Source: Natronococcus sp. A-GB7
GTDB taxonomy: Archaea > Halobacteriota > Halobacteria > Halobacteriales > Natrialbaceae
Length of the DNA: 64,000 nucleotides
Assembly: GCF_029688865.1 (NCBI RefSeq)
Contig: NZ_JARUKV010000003.1
Span: 62,001 to 126,000, forward strand
Reading direction: 5' to 3'
This document shows positions 18,708 through 26,268 of the stretch, piece after piece. The translations under genes and the position numbers were made by a program. Position 1 is the stretch's first letter; every line of letters begins with the position of its first letter. Below the pieces are notes generated by a model. The model did not search any database, was not told the origin of the DNA, and saw nothing but the letters and a program-made list of their open reading frames with translations.

Positions 18708-19886
18708 TTAGAAGAGCCCCTGCGTTAGCTCGAGGGTCTCCTCGCGGTCGTCCCAGTCGACGAAGATGGCGACGCTGGTCGCGCTCGTGATGATATCGTG
18801 GACGTTGATGCGGGCCTCCGAGAGTGGGTTGACGATGTCGCTGATGATTCCGGGCTGATTGGGGAGTTCCCCGCCGGTGACGCGGACGACGGCGAGGGAC
18901 TCGTCGACGGTGACACTCGAGAGTTCGTCGCGGGCGATGACCTCGCGGTGGAGGATGTTCTCGGCGCGCTCGGCGTCCTCCTCGTCGACGTAGAAGGTGA
19001 CGCTGTCGAGTCCGCTGGCGACGGCGTCGACGTTGATGTCGCTCTCGCTGAGCGGTTTCGAGAGGTGGTTGAAAACGCCGGGCTGGTTGCGGATCGCCCG
19101 TCCGGCGATCGTCAGGCAGGCAAGCGGGCGCTCGCGCAGGTCGACCAGGTTCTCGAACTCGCCCTCGATGCTCGTCCCGCCAGAGAGGAGATCACCGTGC
19201 TGGTAGTGGACGACGCGAACCGAGAGCGTGTCCTCCTTGTAGGAGAGCGCGGAGGGCGCGACGACCTCGGCGCCGCGAAACGAGAGGTTGCGAAGCTCGT
19301 CGACCGAAATCTCGCCGACGTTGCGGGCTCCTTCGACGACGTTCGGGTCGCCGGTCATGACGCCCTCGACGTCGGTGACGATGACGACCTCGTCGGCGTC
19401 CATATACTTGCCCATCATCACGGCGGTCGTGTCGCTACCCCCGCGACCGAGCGTCGTCACCGAGCCGTCCGGTCCCTCCGCGAGGAATCCGGTGATCACC
19501 GGCACCGTTCCGTCGAGGTCGGCGGCGACCTCGCGGGCGCGGCGCTGGGTCTCCGGAACGTCGACCTCGCCATACTCGTCAGTGACGACCGGCCAGTTCT
19601 CGCTGCCGGGCTCCAGGAAGACCGCGTCGACGCCCCGCGCCGTCAGGGCGGCCTTGAGCATCCGGACCGAGGTCCGCTCGCCCATGCTGACGATCTGTGC
19701 GCGGTCGGCCTCGTCGGTATCGAACGTGATCTCGTCGAGCAGTTCGTCCGTGGTCGACCCCATCGCGCTGGCGACGACCGCAATCTCGTGGCCGTCCTCG
19801 ACGGCCGCGGCGATCGAGTTCGCGGCGCGATTGATTCGATCGCCGCTGCCCAGACTCGTCCCCCCGAACTTGGCTACGACGCGCAT
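18708..19886 (-). CDS. lysC: Aspartate kinase
   Basis: First enzyme of the aspartate pathway to Thr, Met and Lys; 392 residues. The kinase domain starts VVAKFGGTSLGSGDRI and includes VVASAMGSTTDELL, VTTLGRGGSDTTAVM and VIVTDVEGVMTGDPN. Two ACT domains occupy about 255-392 (ACLTIAGRAIRNQPGVFNHL and VVRVTGGELPNQPGIISDIV), where feedback inhibitors usually bind. It is monofunctional and not linked to other pathway genes here. Confidence 0.96.
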   Translation of the reverse strand: MRVVAKFGGTSLGSGDRINRAANSIAAAVEDGHEIAVVASAMGSTTDELLDEITFDTDEADRAQIVSMGERTSVRMLKAALTARGVDAVFLEPGSENWPVVTDEYGEVDVPETQRRAREVAADLDGTVPVITGFLAEGPDGSVTTLGRGGSDTTAVMMGKYMDADEVVIVTDVEGVMTGDPNVVEGARNVGEISVDELRNLSFRGAEVVAPSALSYKEDTLSVRVVHYQHGDLLSGGTSIEGEFENLVDLRERPLACLTIAGRAIRNQPGVFNHLSKPLSESDINVDAVASGLDSVTFYVDEEDAERAENILHREVIARDELSSVTVDESLAVVRVTGGELPNQPGIISDIVNPLSEARINVHDIITSATSVAIFVDWDDREETLELTQGLF

Positions 19887-20045
19887 ACTGACACCTCACG
19901 GTCCGCCGGCAACCTGGTGGATTGACTCATGCGAGGTCGTTGCAAGGGCGGGCAGATAACTGTGTCTCATCGCCCGCATTTTTACCCCCACCGATCCGTC
20001 TCGTGTCGAAACACACGGGACGAGCGCTCACGGGTTCCAACTGGA

Positions 20046-20053
20046 TTTATATT
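20046..20053 (+). promoter_or_regulatory. TATA box of the GNAT-like gene at 20078
   Basis: tttatatt lies 25-32 bp before the ATG at 20078, giving a predicted start site at or next to the start codon (leaderless). An imperfect inverted repeat, tgtgggta-tcat-taccaca (20055-20073), sits between box and start and could be an operator. Confidence 0.6.
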
Positions 20054-20077
20054 TGTGGGTATCATTACCACACCCTA

Positions 20078-20515
20078 ATGAACGTACGGGATGCACTCGA
20101 GGCCGACGCCGACGCGCTGGCGGCCATCGCCGACTCTCCGACCGACGTGATGCGGAACCTGGTTCACGACCGGACGGTCCGGGTCGCCGAGGACGGCACC
20201 CACGACCCGAACGCGGACGTCTCGGAGTCCCAGTACGGCGGCTCGGATCCCGAGGATCTGCTGGGGTTCGTCAGTTTCGACGCCCGCGAGGACACCGTCC
20301 ACATCACCCAGCTCGACGGGACGCCCGAGGCGTGCAAGCGACTGCTCGCCGAACCGGTCCGGTTCGCCGAGCGCGAGGGGATGGCCGTCGAGGTGTTGAT
20401 CGCGTCCGACGCCGAACTCATCGAGGACGCCGCTCAGGAGTTAGGGTTCGATCGTTACGGGCCGGGGCCGCGGTTCAACGGCGCCTCGACGGTTCGGTTC
20501 CGCCTCGAGTCCTAG
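20078..20515 (+). CDS. GNAT-like N-acetyltransferase domain protein
   Basis: A protein of 145 residues with GNAT-fold order: MNVRDALEADADALAAIAD at the N-terminus, a central LLGFVSFDAREDTVHITQLDG, and FAEREGMAVEVLIASDAELIE then ELGFDRYGPGPRF at the C-terminus. The classical R/Q-x-x-G-x-G acetyl-CoA loop is not visible, so catalytic activity is uncertain. Its TAG shares the palindrome CTAG (20512-20515) with the stop codon of the convergent polD1 gene. Confidence 0.75.
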   Translation: MNVRDALEADADALAAIADSPTDVMRNLVHDRTVRVAEDGTHDPNADVSESQYGGSDPEDLLGFVSFDAREDTVHITQLDGTPEACKRLLAEPVRFAEREGMAVEVLIASDAELIEDAAQELGFDRYGPGPRFNGASTVRFRLES

Positions 20516-22107
20516 CTGAACTTCTGGACGGTCACGTCGAGCGTATCGAGGTCGACGATCGGCGCGAATCCGGCGTCTGGCTGGATGTTGACGCTCTTCT
20601 GGAAGTCCGTCTGGGCCTGCCAGCAGCCGGAGTTGATCGCGAGCACGTTGTGATACTTCCCGAAGCCGAGCTTGTGGACGTGGCCCGTATGGAAGATGTC
20701 CGGAACCTCCTCCATGATCAGGTAGTCCTTCTCCTCGGGTGCGAGCCGGGTGTGACCCCCGAACTGCGGCGCGACGTGGCGCTTTTTCAGCAGCTGGTAC
20801 ATCGCTCGGTGCGGATCGTCGTAGCTCGCCTTCTCCTCGGGGAGTTCGGCGATGACCTCGTCGAGGCTGACGCCGTGGTACATCAGCACCGAGACGCCCT
20901 CGAGGGTTACGGTCGATGGGTTGCTGACGATCCGGGGGTCGTGAGCCGACATAATCGTCCGCAGCTTCTCGTCGAAGCCGGGCTGGGGTTCCGCGAGCCG
21001 GACCGCGTCGTGGTTGCCCGGGATCATGACGATCTCGATGTCGCCGGGTACCTGTTTCAGTCGCTCGTTGAACACTTCGTACTGCTCGTAGATGTCGATC
21101 ACGTCGAGCTCCTCGTCCTGGTTCGGGTAGACGCCCACGCCCTCGACCATATCGCCCGCGATCAGCAGGTACTCGACGTGTTGGGCCTCGGGCGTGTGAA
21201 GCCAGTCGGCGAATCGGTTCCAGGCCTCGCCCATGAACTCCTGGCTGCCGACGTGGACGTCGCTGATCAGCGCCGCCTGCACGTGGCGATCTGCCGTCGA
21301 CGGCTCGTGCGTGCGCGGGACGTCCGGGAAGTACATCGAGTCGACGAACGCGATCCCCGAGTCGTCGGCGAGGGTGCCCTCCATCGCCAGCACCTCGTCG
21401 TACAGCAGTTCGTCGACCAGATCGGCGTACTCCCGGTCTTTCATCACGAGCCACGGGAAGGTCCCGGTCGCGTCCTCGAGTTCGATCAGCCAGTGACCGC
21501 TCGCGGTCGAGCGCACGTCGTTGACCAGGCCGACCATTCCGGCCTCGCTGCCGCCGGGCATCGACTGGATCGCCGTCGCCGGACGGTGGTTGACCCGCCC
21601 GCGGAGCTTCGACCCCAGCCGCTCGAGACGGTCCCGGAACACCGAGACGAAGTCCCCGTACTCGCCGGTTCCCGTGCTCTCGCCGGTCATATCACCGGCA
21701 ATCTCGAGCGATCGCTCGAGCGGATCGGCCGACCGACCGCTCCCCTCGGGAACCCCCTTCGTTTCGACTGGACCTCCGGTAGCCGTCGGTCGAGAAGTGG
21801 AGCGTTCGTCTCCAGTCGAAGCGGAGGTGTTGTGGGTCGACGATTCGATCGAGTCGGGGCCGTCGTCGGTCGACGAACCGGCCGGATCGGTAGTTCGAGC
21901 GCCGTCGGAGACGGGCTCTCGCTCGAGGAGCGACTCGACGTGTTCCGATCGGACGACCAGCGCGTCGTCGGGGAGGTCCTCGAGAACGGCCTCGAGGGTC
22001 GTCGCCGGATCCTCGGTCGCGGCGATCCGCGTCACCGCCTCGCGCTCGGCGTTGTAGCCGCGGCTCGTGAGTTCACCGACGATCCGGGCGGGTCCCTCGA
22101 GTGGCAC
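20512..22107 (-). CDS. polD1: DNA polymerase D small (exonuclease) subunit DP1
   Basis: Proofreading subunit of the archaeal replicative polymerase D, 531 residues from GTG 22107 (VPLEGPARIVGELTSRG); no better in-frame ATG precedes it. The N-terminal domain is followed by a long Ser/Thr/Pro/Asp-rich disordered segment (about 65-150), an OB fold, and a calcineurin-like phosphoesterase domain with ALISDVHVGSQEF, YLLIAGDMVEGVGVY, MIPGNHDAVR and DIFHTGHVHKLGF, so the metal ligands are all present. It is divergent from a signal peptidase gene and near the replication origin. Confidence 0.95.
   Translation of the reverse strand: MPLEGPARIVGELTSRGYNAEREAVTRIAATEDPATTLEAVLEDLPDDALVVRSEHVESLLEREPVSDGARTTDPAGSSTDDGPDSIESSTHNTSASTGDERSTSRPTATGGPVETKGVPEGSGRSADPLERSLEIAGDMTGESTGTGEYGDFVSVFRDRLERLGSKLRGRVNHRPATAIQSMPGGSEAGMVGLVNDVRSTASGHWLIELEDATGTFPWLVMKDREYADLVDELLYDEVLAMEGTLADDSGIAFVDSMYFPDVPRTHEPSTADRHVQAALISDVHVGSQEFMGEAWNRFADWLHTPEAQHVEYLLIAGDMVEGVGVYPNQDEELDVIDIYEQYEVFNERLKQVPGDIEIVMIPGNHDAVRLAEPQPGFDEKLRTIMSAHDPRIVSNPSTVTLEGVSVLMYHGVSLDEVIAELPEEKASYDDPHRAMYQLLKKRHVAPQFGGHTRLAPEEKDYLIMEEVPDIFHTGHVHKLGFGKYHNVLAINSGCWQAQTDFQKSVNIQPDAGFAPIVDLDTLDVTVQKFS
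21752..21774 (-). other. ORB-like sequence inside polD1
   Basis: On the minus strand it reads gtccagtcgaaacgaaggg followed by ggt, which differs from the core origin boxes at 25728 and 26048 (tccagttgaaacgaagggg) by one base over the first 18 positions. It lies in the coding sequence of the disordered linker and encodes PVETKGV. It may be a functional Orc1 site or a chance or dispersed copy. Confidence 0.5.
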
Positions 22108-22198
22108 AGGCCTCGCATTCGCGAGCGGAGGCAAAAGCGTAGCGGAGTCGGTGTGACGAACAGAACCTTGATGGCCGGGCCCGGTATAACACGGGACG

Positions 22199-23212
22199 AT
22201 GAGCGGTCCCGACCCCGGCGACGAGAGGAGCGACGACAGCGGTGAGTCACGCCGCCACGACCCGAGCGAGGCCCCGTCGGACGGGACCGACGATCCGGAA
22301 CGTGACCCGGGCTCAGCGAACGACGGCCGACCCCGAACGGGAGTCGGCACCGACCACGGGGGCGAGGAGTCGGTCGTCCAGCGCAGCGGCTCGGGGTCCG
22401 AGAGCGACGACGTCTCCATCGAGGACGACGGGATCGTCCGGTGGTTCTTCGGGACGAACGACGAGACGGTCGTCCTCGTCCGGGACATCCTGAGCAGCGT
22501 CGCCATCGTCGCGGTCATCGGGCTTCTGTTGTTCGGGATCAGCGGCGTCTGGCCGCCGCTAGTCGCCGTCGAGAGCGGGAGCATGGAGCCCAACATGGAG
22601 GTCGGCGACCTCATCTTCGTCGTCGCAGACGACCGTTTCGTCGGCGACGGCGCCACCGGAGACACCGGCGTCGTCACCCACGATGACGGTGAGGACCACG
22701 AGAAGTTCGGCAAGGCCGGCGACGTCGTCGTCTTCGAACCCAACGGACAGGCCCACCAGACACCCGTGATACATCGCGCACACTTCTGGGTCGAGGAGGG
22801 CGAAAACTGGGTCGACACCAGGGCCGAGCCCGAGTACGTCAACGGCGCGAGCTGCGATCAGCTCCAGACCTGTCCGGCCACCCACGACGGCTTCGTCACG
22901 AAGGGTGACGCGAACCCCTACTACGACCAGTACCAGCGCGGCGGCGCGAACACCGACGTCGTCCAGCCCGGCTGGATCACCGGAAAGGCGTCGTTCCGGG
23001 TTCCGTGGCTCGGTTACGTCCGGCTCACGTTCGACTCGATCCTCGGCGGGATGCTCGCACCGCAGCCGGGTCTCGAGGCCGTCGCGGGAACGGTCGGAGC
23101 CGAAACGCCGCTCTCGAGCGCCGGTGCAGTCGGAACGAGCGTCGGTGCGGCGGGCGTCGCCGCGGCCGGGACGGGTGCCGCGATGGCTGCGGGTCGACGA
23201 CGACGACAGTAG
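22199..23212 (+). CDS. Type I signal peptidase, archaeal (Sec11-like)
   Basis: Removes signal peptides at the membrane; 337 residues. A long disordered acidic N-terminus (about 1-75) precedes a transmembrane helix (about 95-117), then the catalytic Ser in VAVESGSMEPNMEVGD and the His that replaces the bacterial Lys in TPVIHRAH, plus the conserved Asp in FVTKGDANPYYDQ. A second hydrophobic Ala/Gly stretch ends the protein (about 285-330) with an RRRRQ tail. The N-terminal acidic extension is unusual in length. Confidence 0.9.
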   Translation: MSGPDPGDERSDDSGESRRHDPSEAPSDGTDDPERDPGSANDGRPRTGVGTDHGGEESVVQRSGSGSESDDVSIEDDGIVRWFFGTNDETVVLVRDILSSVAIVAVIGLLLFGISGVWPPLVAVESGSMEPNMEVGDLIFVVADDRFVGDGATGDTGVVTHDDGEDHEKFGKAGDVVVFEPNGQAHQTPVIHRAHFWVEEGENWVDTRAEPEYVNGASCDQLQTCPATHDGFVTKGDANPYYDQYQRGGANTDVVQPGWITGKASFRVPWLGYVRLTFDSILGGMLAPQPGLEAVAGTVGAETPLSSAGAVGTSVGAAGVAAAGTGAAMAAGRRRRQ

Positions 23213-23224
23213 CCGGACGCGTCG

Positions 23225-23245
23225 CTCGAGTCGAAACGGAGGGGT
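23225..23245 (+). other. ORB-like sequence in the gap between signal peptidase and orc1 genes
   Basis: ctcgagtcgaaacggagggg with a following t matches the core box from the agt(c/t)gaaacg(g/a)agggg segment onward but has cg in place of cca at its left. It lies between the convergent ends of the signal peptidase and orc1 genes. Confidence 0.35.
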
Positions 23246-23303
23246 CACCGAACGGGGTTCTGAGCGGAAAACGAGTCGAATCCTCGTTTCTCGAGTCGGA
23301 TCC

Positions 23304-24950
23304 TCAGTTCTCGAATCGCGCCTGGACGAACGGCTGGATGTCGTCGATATTGCTCAGTCGGGAGTCCGAGAGCAGGACAGCCTCGGTCTCGTCGATCGGC
23401 ACCGAGAGGCTGATCTCCTTGGTCCGACCGTAGCGTCCCTTCGAGACGACGACGGCGTTGACGATCCCGAGCATGTCGAGTTCGCTGATGAGGTCAGTTA
23501 CCCGACGCTGGGTGAGGACGTCGGCGTCGATCTCCTCGCAGAGGCGCTTGTAGATGTTGAACACCTCGCCGGTGTTGATGCTGTGGACGCCGTTTTTCTC
23601 GAGCAGGATGATCGAGAAGAGGACGAGTTTGCTCTGTGTGGGGAGCGTGCGGACGACCTCGACGACCCGGTCGAGTTCGATCTTGTCCTGTGCCTGCCGG
23701 ACGTGTTTCTCGACGATCGTCTCGGCCTGGGAGCGCTCCGCCAGTTCGCCCGCGGTTCGGAGCAAGTCGAGCGCTCGACGCGCGTCGCCGTGTTCCTGGG
23801 CGGCGAAGGCCGCACATAGCGGGATCACGTCGTCCGATAGCGCGTCGCCCTTGAAGGCGACGTTCGATCGGTGCTGGAGGATATCCCGGAGCTGATTCGC
23901 GTCGTACGGCGGGAAGACGATCTCCTCCTCGCCGAGGCTTGATTTGACTCGCGGGTCGAGGAAGTCGGTGAACTTCAGATCGTTCGAGATCCCGATGATC
24001 GACACACGGGAGTTCTCGAGTTCGGAGTTCATCCGCGAGAGGTTGTACAGCGTGTCGTCCCCGCTCTTCTCGACGAGCTTGTCGATCTCGTCTAACATGA
24101 TGACGACGACCCGCTCGTCGTAGTCGACGGCGTCGAAGAAGACGCTGTACACTCGATCGGTCGGCCAGCCGGTCATCGGTACCTCCTGGAACGACTCCTT
24201 GTCCTCCTCGAGGGAGTCGATCCGGTCCTCGACGTCCTCGCGATCGGAGAACGGCGTGGACGCAAGCGGGTGTTCCCCGTTGGCTACGTCCGCATCCGCC
24301 GGCTCCGTCGACCCCCCCGTTTCGACTGGAGAATCGGACGACTGCGACTCGATATCGGTTGCAAACGAAACGTCGTCGTTCGAGTCGCGCTCGTCGGATC
24401 GCTCGGTCGAGTCGTTGTGACCCGCGCCCGTTTCGTACTCCTCGAGCGCCTCGAGGCGCTCCTCGAGTGCGTCGACCTTCCGGTCGATCCGGGCCTCGTT
24501 CTTCTCGATGAACTTGTTCGCGAGCTGTGCGAGGACGCGGTACTGGGTGTCGGTCACTTCGCAGTTGATGTACTCGACGTCACAGGGGACGCTGTACTTC
24601 TGGGAGGTGCTCTCGAGTTCCTTGCTGACGAACTTCGCGCTCGCGGTCTTTCCGGTCCCCGTCTTCCCGTAGATCAGGATGTTCGAGGGCGTCTCGCCCC
24701 GGAGCGCGGCGACGAGGATCGTCGCCATCTTGTTGATCTGGTCGGTCCGGTGGGGCAGTTCGTGGGGCGTGTAGGACGGACGCAGTACTTCCTTGTTCTC
24801 GAAGATCGGCTCACCGCTGAGCAGGTCGTCGAACAGTCCCTGGCTCGGTTCCTCGTCGCCGATCGCCGTCTCGTCGAGCGTCGTCGAGAACCCGTCGGTC
24901 TCGCCCTCGACGTCGTCGGTTCCTGGCGGCTCTGAGTTGTCGTCTGACAT
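23304..24950 (-). CDS. orc1: Origin recognition / replication initiator protein Orc1/Cdc6
   Basis: AAA+ initiator of 548 residues that binds ORBs and opens the origin. Walker A GKTGTGKTAS (95-104), Walker B MLDEID (about 286-290), sensor and SRVSIIGISNDLKF, and a C-terminal winged-helix domain (about 440-548, TQRRVTDLISELDMLGIVNA). An insert of about 75 residues, rich in Ser/Asp/Glu and disordered (about 172-245), separates Walker A and B; haloarchaeal origin-linked Orc1 proteins often have such an insert. Its promoter region contains an ORB-like box, and the origin follows directly. Confidence 0.96.
   Translation of the reverse strand: MSDDNSEPPGTDDVEGETDGFSTTLDETAIGDEEPSQGLFDDLLSGEPIFENKEVLRPSYTPHELPHRTDQINKMATILVAALRGETPSNILIYGKTGTGKTASAKFVSKELESTSQKYSVPCDVEYINCEVTDTQYRVLAQLANKFIEKNEARIDRKVDALEERLEALEEYETGAGHNDSTERSDERDSNDDVSFATDIESQSSDSPVETGGSTEPADADVANGEHPLASTPFSDREDVEDRIDSLEEDKESFQEVPMTGWPTDRVYSVFFDAVDYDERVVVIMLDEIDKLVEKSGDDTLYNLSRMNSELENSRVSIIGISNDLKFTDFLDPRVKSSLGEEEIVFPPYDANQLRDILQHRSNVAFKGDALSDDVIPLCAAFAAQEHGDARRALDLLRTAGELAERSQAETIVEKHVRQAQDKIELDRVVEVVRTLPTQSKLVLFSIILLEKNGVHSINTGEVFNIYKRLCEEIDADVLTQRRVTDLISELDMLGIVNAVVVSKGRYGRTKEISLSVPIDETEAVLLSDSRLSNIDDIQPFVQARFEN
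24311..24333 (-). other. ORB-like sequence inside orc1
   Basis: On the minus strand: tctccagtcgaaacggggg plus two further g. It matches the core box (tccagt-gaaacg then a G string). It lies in the coding sequence of the disordered insert and encodes SPVETGGS, the same PVET peptide as the box in polD1. Confidence 0.5.
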
Positions 24951-24964
24951 CCGTCGTTGGGATA

Positions 24965-24985
24965 CCCCCTCGTTTCGTGTGGAGA
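24965..24985 (-). promoter_or_regulatory. ORB-like box in the orc1 promoter
   Basis: On the minus strand: tctccacacgaaacgagggg plus g. It sits 15-35 bp before the orc1 ATG and downstream of a TATA-like tgtataact (25001-25010), that is, at or just after the predicted transcription start. Binding of Orc1 here would be placed to repress its own gene. Confidence 0.5.
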
Positions 24986-25164
24986 GACGGACCCGAAAGC
25001 AGTTATACAGCGTTTGAACGGCCAGTACGGCCGATCAATCGGGATAGCCATCGGTTTCGGATCCAGTTGATGCAAGCGAAACAGAGGAACACCGCGATAT
25101 TAAATTCTTCCCTTTCACTCACGTAGGATATGATTCTTTTTGGACGGATCCGCGCGCGAATCGA

Positions 25165-25378
25165 GTTGGAATTGCGACCGATAGAAACAAGACGAAGCGA
25201 GCGGTTCCCCCACCGAAGCGGGCGTGAAGCGGCTTTTTAGCGGAGATTTTTGGAAGTCGAGCGGGACCTTCGCGCCGCGATTGTCGGGACGGCGGCCGTC
25301 CCGCAGTGCCCGTGAGCAGAGAGCGGTGAACGAGCAACGCGGTCGAACCCGACGAAAGAAGCATGATGCACAGTCTCT
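25165..25378 (+). repeat. Dispersed intergenic repeat, copy 2 of 2
   Basis: It shares with 4723-4922 the blocks gcggctttttagcg, agatttttgga, gcgggacc, an inverted gggacgg-cggccgtccc, and gcccgtgagcagagagcgg followed by a cgagcaacgc block. It lies in the orc1-proximal part of the origin region, outside the ORB pair. Confidence 0.7.
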
Positions 25379-25727
25379 GTAACGAATCGGCCGGTTCGGG
25401 GTCACGGCCGAGACCGAATACCGAATCCGACTGGCAACGAGGTTTTGGGCGGAATCCGGCCCCGCTTACGAACAGGATTGCATCGATACCGATTCGCTCC
25501 TTCGCTCGCCATCTTCGCCTCTCTCGAGATGGTATCGAGACTCGTGACCGACGATTCCCGTTCGGTCTCGCGGCAATCTTCTCGTCGGGTCGGTTCGTTC
25601 AACCTCGGTGTCTACCGGTTGATCCGAAACAGAAGGGGCGAGGATCCCAAGAGGACGAGTCGGTTTCGGCGTCGAAGGTGACTGGACGCTCTCGAGTCGA
25701 AGAAAGGGGGGTAATGGCGGTTCCTCT

Positions 25728-25753
25728 CCCCCCACCCCTTCGTTTCAACTGGA
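25728..25753 (-). other. Origin recognition box ORB1
   Basis: The minus strand carries tccagttgaaacgaagggg then tgggggg, identical over 26 bp to ORB2 in opposite orientation. The trailing G-string is the feature described for haloarchaeal ORBs. Its G-string points toward orc1. Confidence 0.9.
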
Positions 25754-25865
25754 GAACGACGAGGGGGAGGGATGGGTGAAACGGAAAGAACGGTCGCCGG
25801 GGAACGATGTTCAGGTCCCGACCGGACGATTTCGGGGTGCTCGAGAGATGTACGGGAGTTTCCGT

Positions 25866-26000
25866 AACGAGAGATGTAGACAAATCATCTAGCTAGATAG
25901 TTCAAGGGAAAGCTAGCAACTAGAAGTACTAGCTAGCAATCTCTAGTAAATAGTTTCTCCCTTGTCCAGTACGGATGCTGTTTCTGGCCTGTCTAAATAA
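25866..26000. other. AT-rich, CTAG-rich element between ORBs (putative duplex-unwinding element)
   Basis: The richest AT stretch of the origin. Seven copies of the tetramer CTAG lie between 25889 and 25946 (58 bp), including two ctagctag doublets. The core is framed by caaggga (25904 area) and tcccttg (25958 area), an inverted repeat. Its position between inverted ORBs matches a duplex-unwinding element. Confidence 0.75.
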
Positions 26001-26047
26001 AACCTTCCACTTCAGAGACCCCCTCCCCACCCCCTTCCTTGGAGCGT

Positions 26048-26073
26048 TCCAGTTGAAACGAAGGGGTGGGGGG
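26048..26073 (+). other. Origin recognition box ORB2
   Basis: Plus-strand copy of the same 26-bp sequence as ORB1; its G-string points toward oapA. The G-string overlaps a small inverted repeat, aggggtg-ggggg-cacccct (26062-26080). Confidence 0.9.
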
Positions 26074-26268
26074 CACCCCTGTCGCTTCAATAACACATTC
26101 TGGTATTCTAATCATTATCTCTCATCTGCTGCCGACTCGTAATGGTTTGTTACTCATTACCGTGGCTTCTTTTCACAGTAGTCGAACACTCTACACGTCT
26201 GACGTAGGCTTAAGTGAATTCAGTTTGTAGTACGCGCAGACGCACTTCGCGGTGCCGGAGGGCCAAGG

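Larger units (their letters stand above)
24951..26268. other. oriC1: Chromosomal replication origin region (oriC1 type)
   Basis: A 1.3 kb non-coding region between orc1 and oapA, the gene order known for the main origin of several haloarchaea. It contains two perfect 26-bp ORB copies in inverted orientation (25728-25753 and 26048-26073) flanking 294 bp with an AT-rich unwinding-type element, an ORB-like box in the orc1 promoter, a truncated ORB-like half facing ORB2 (26019-26045), and a dispersed repeat (25165-25378). Frames crossing it are not credible genes. Confidence 0.9.

Noticed and set aside
25363-25779. Frame of 138 codons in the origin region
   Set aside because: It runs across ORB1, is Arg/Ser-rich and not acidic, and has no ribosome-binding site; the DNA is better explained as origin.
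25889-25946. CTAG-rich repeats considered as a CRISPR-like or iteron array
   Set aside because: The units are only 4-8 bp, with no regular spacing and no unique spacers; they fit an AT-rich origin element better.
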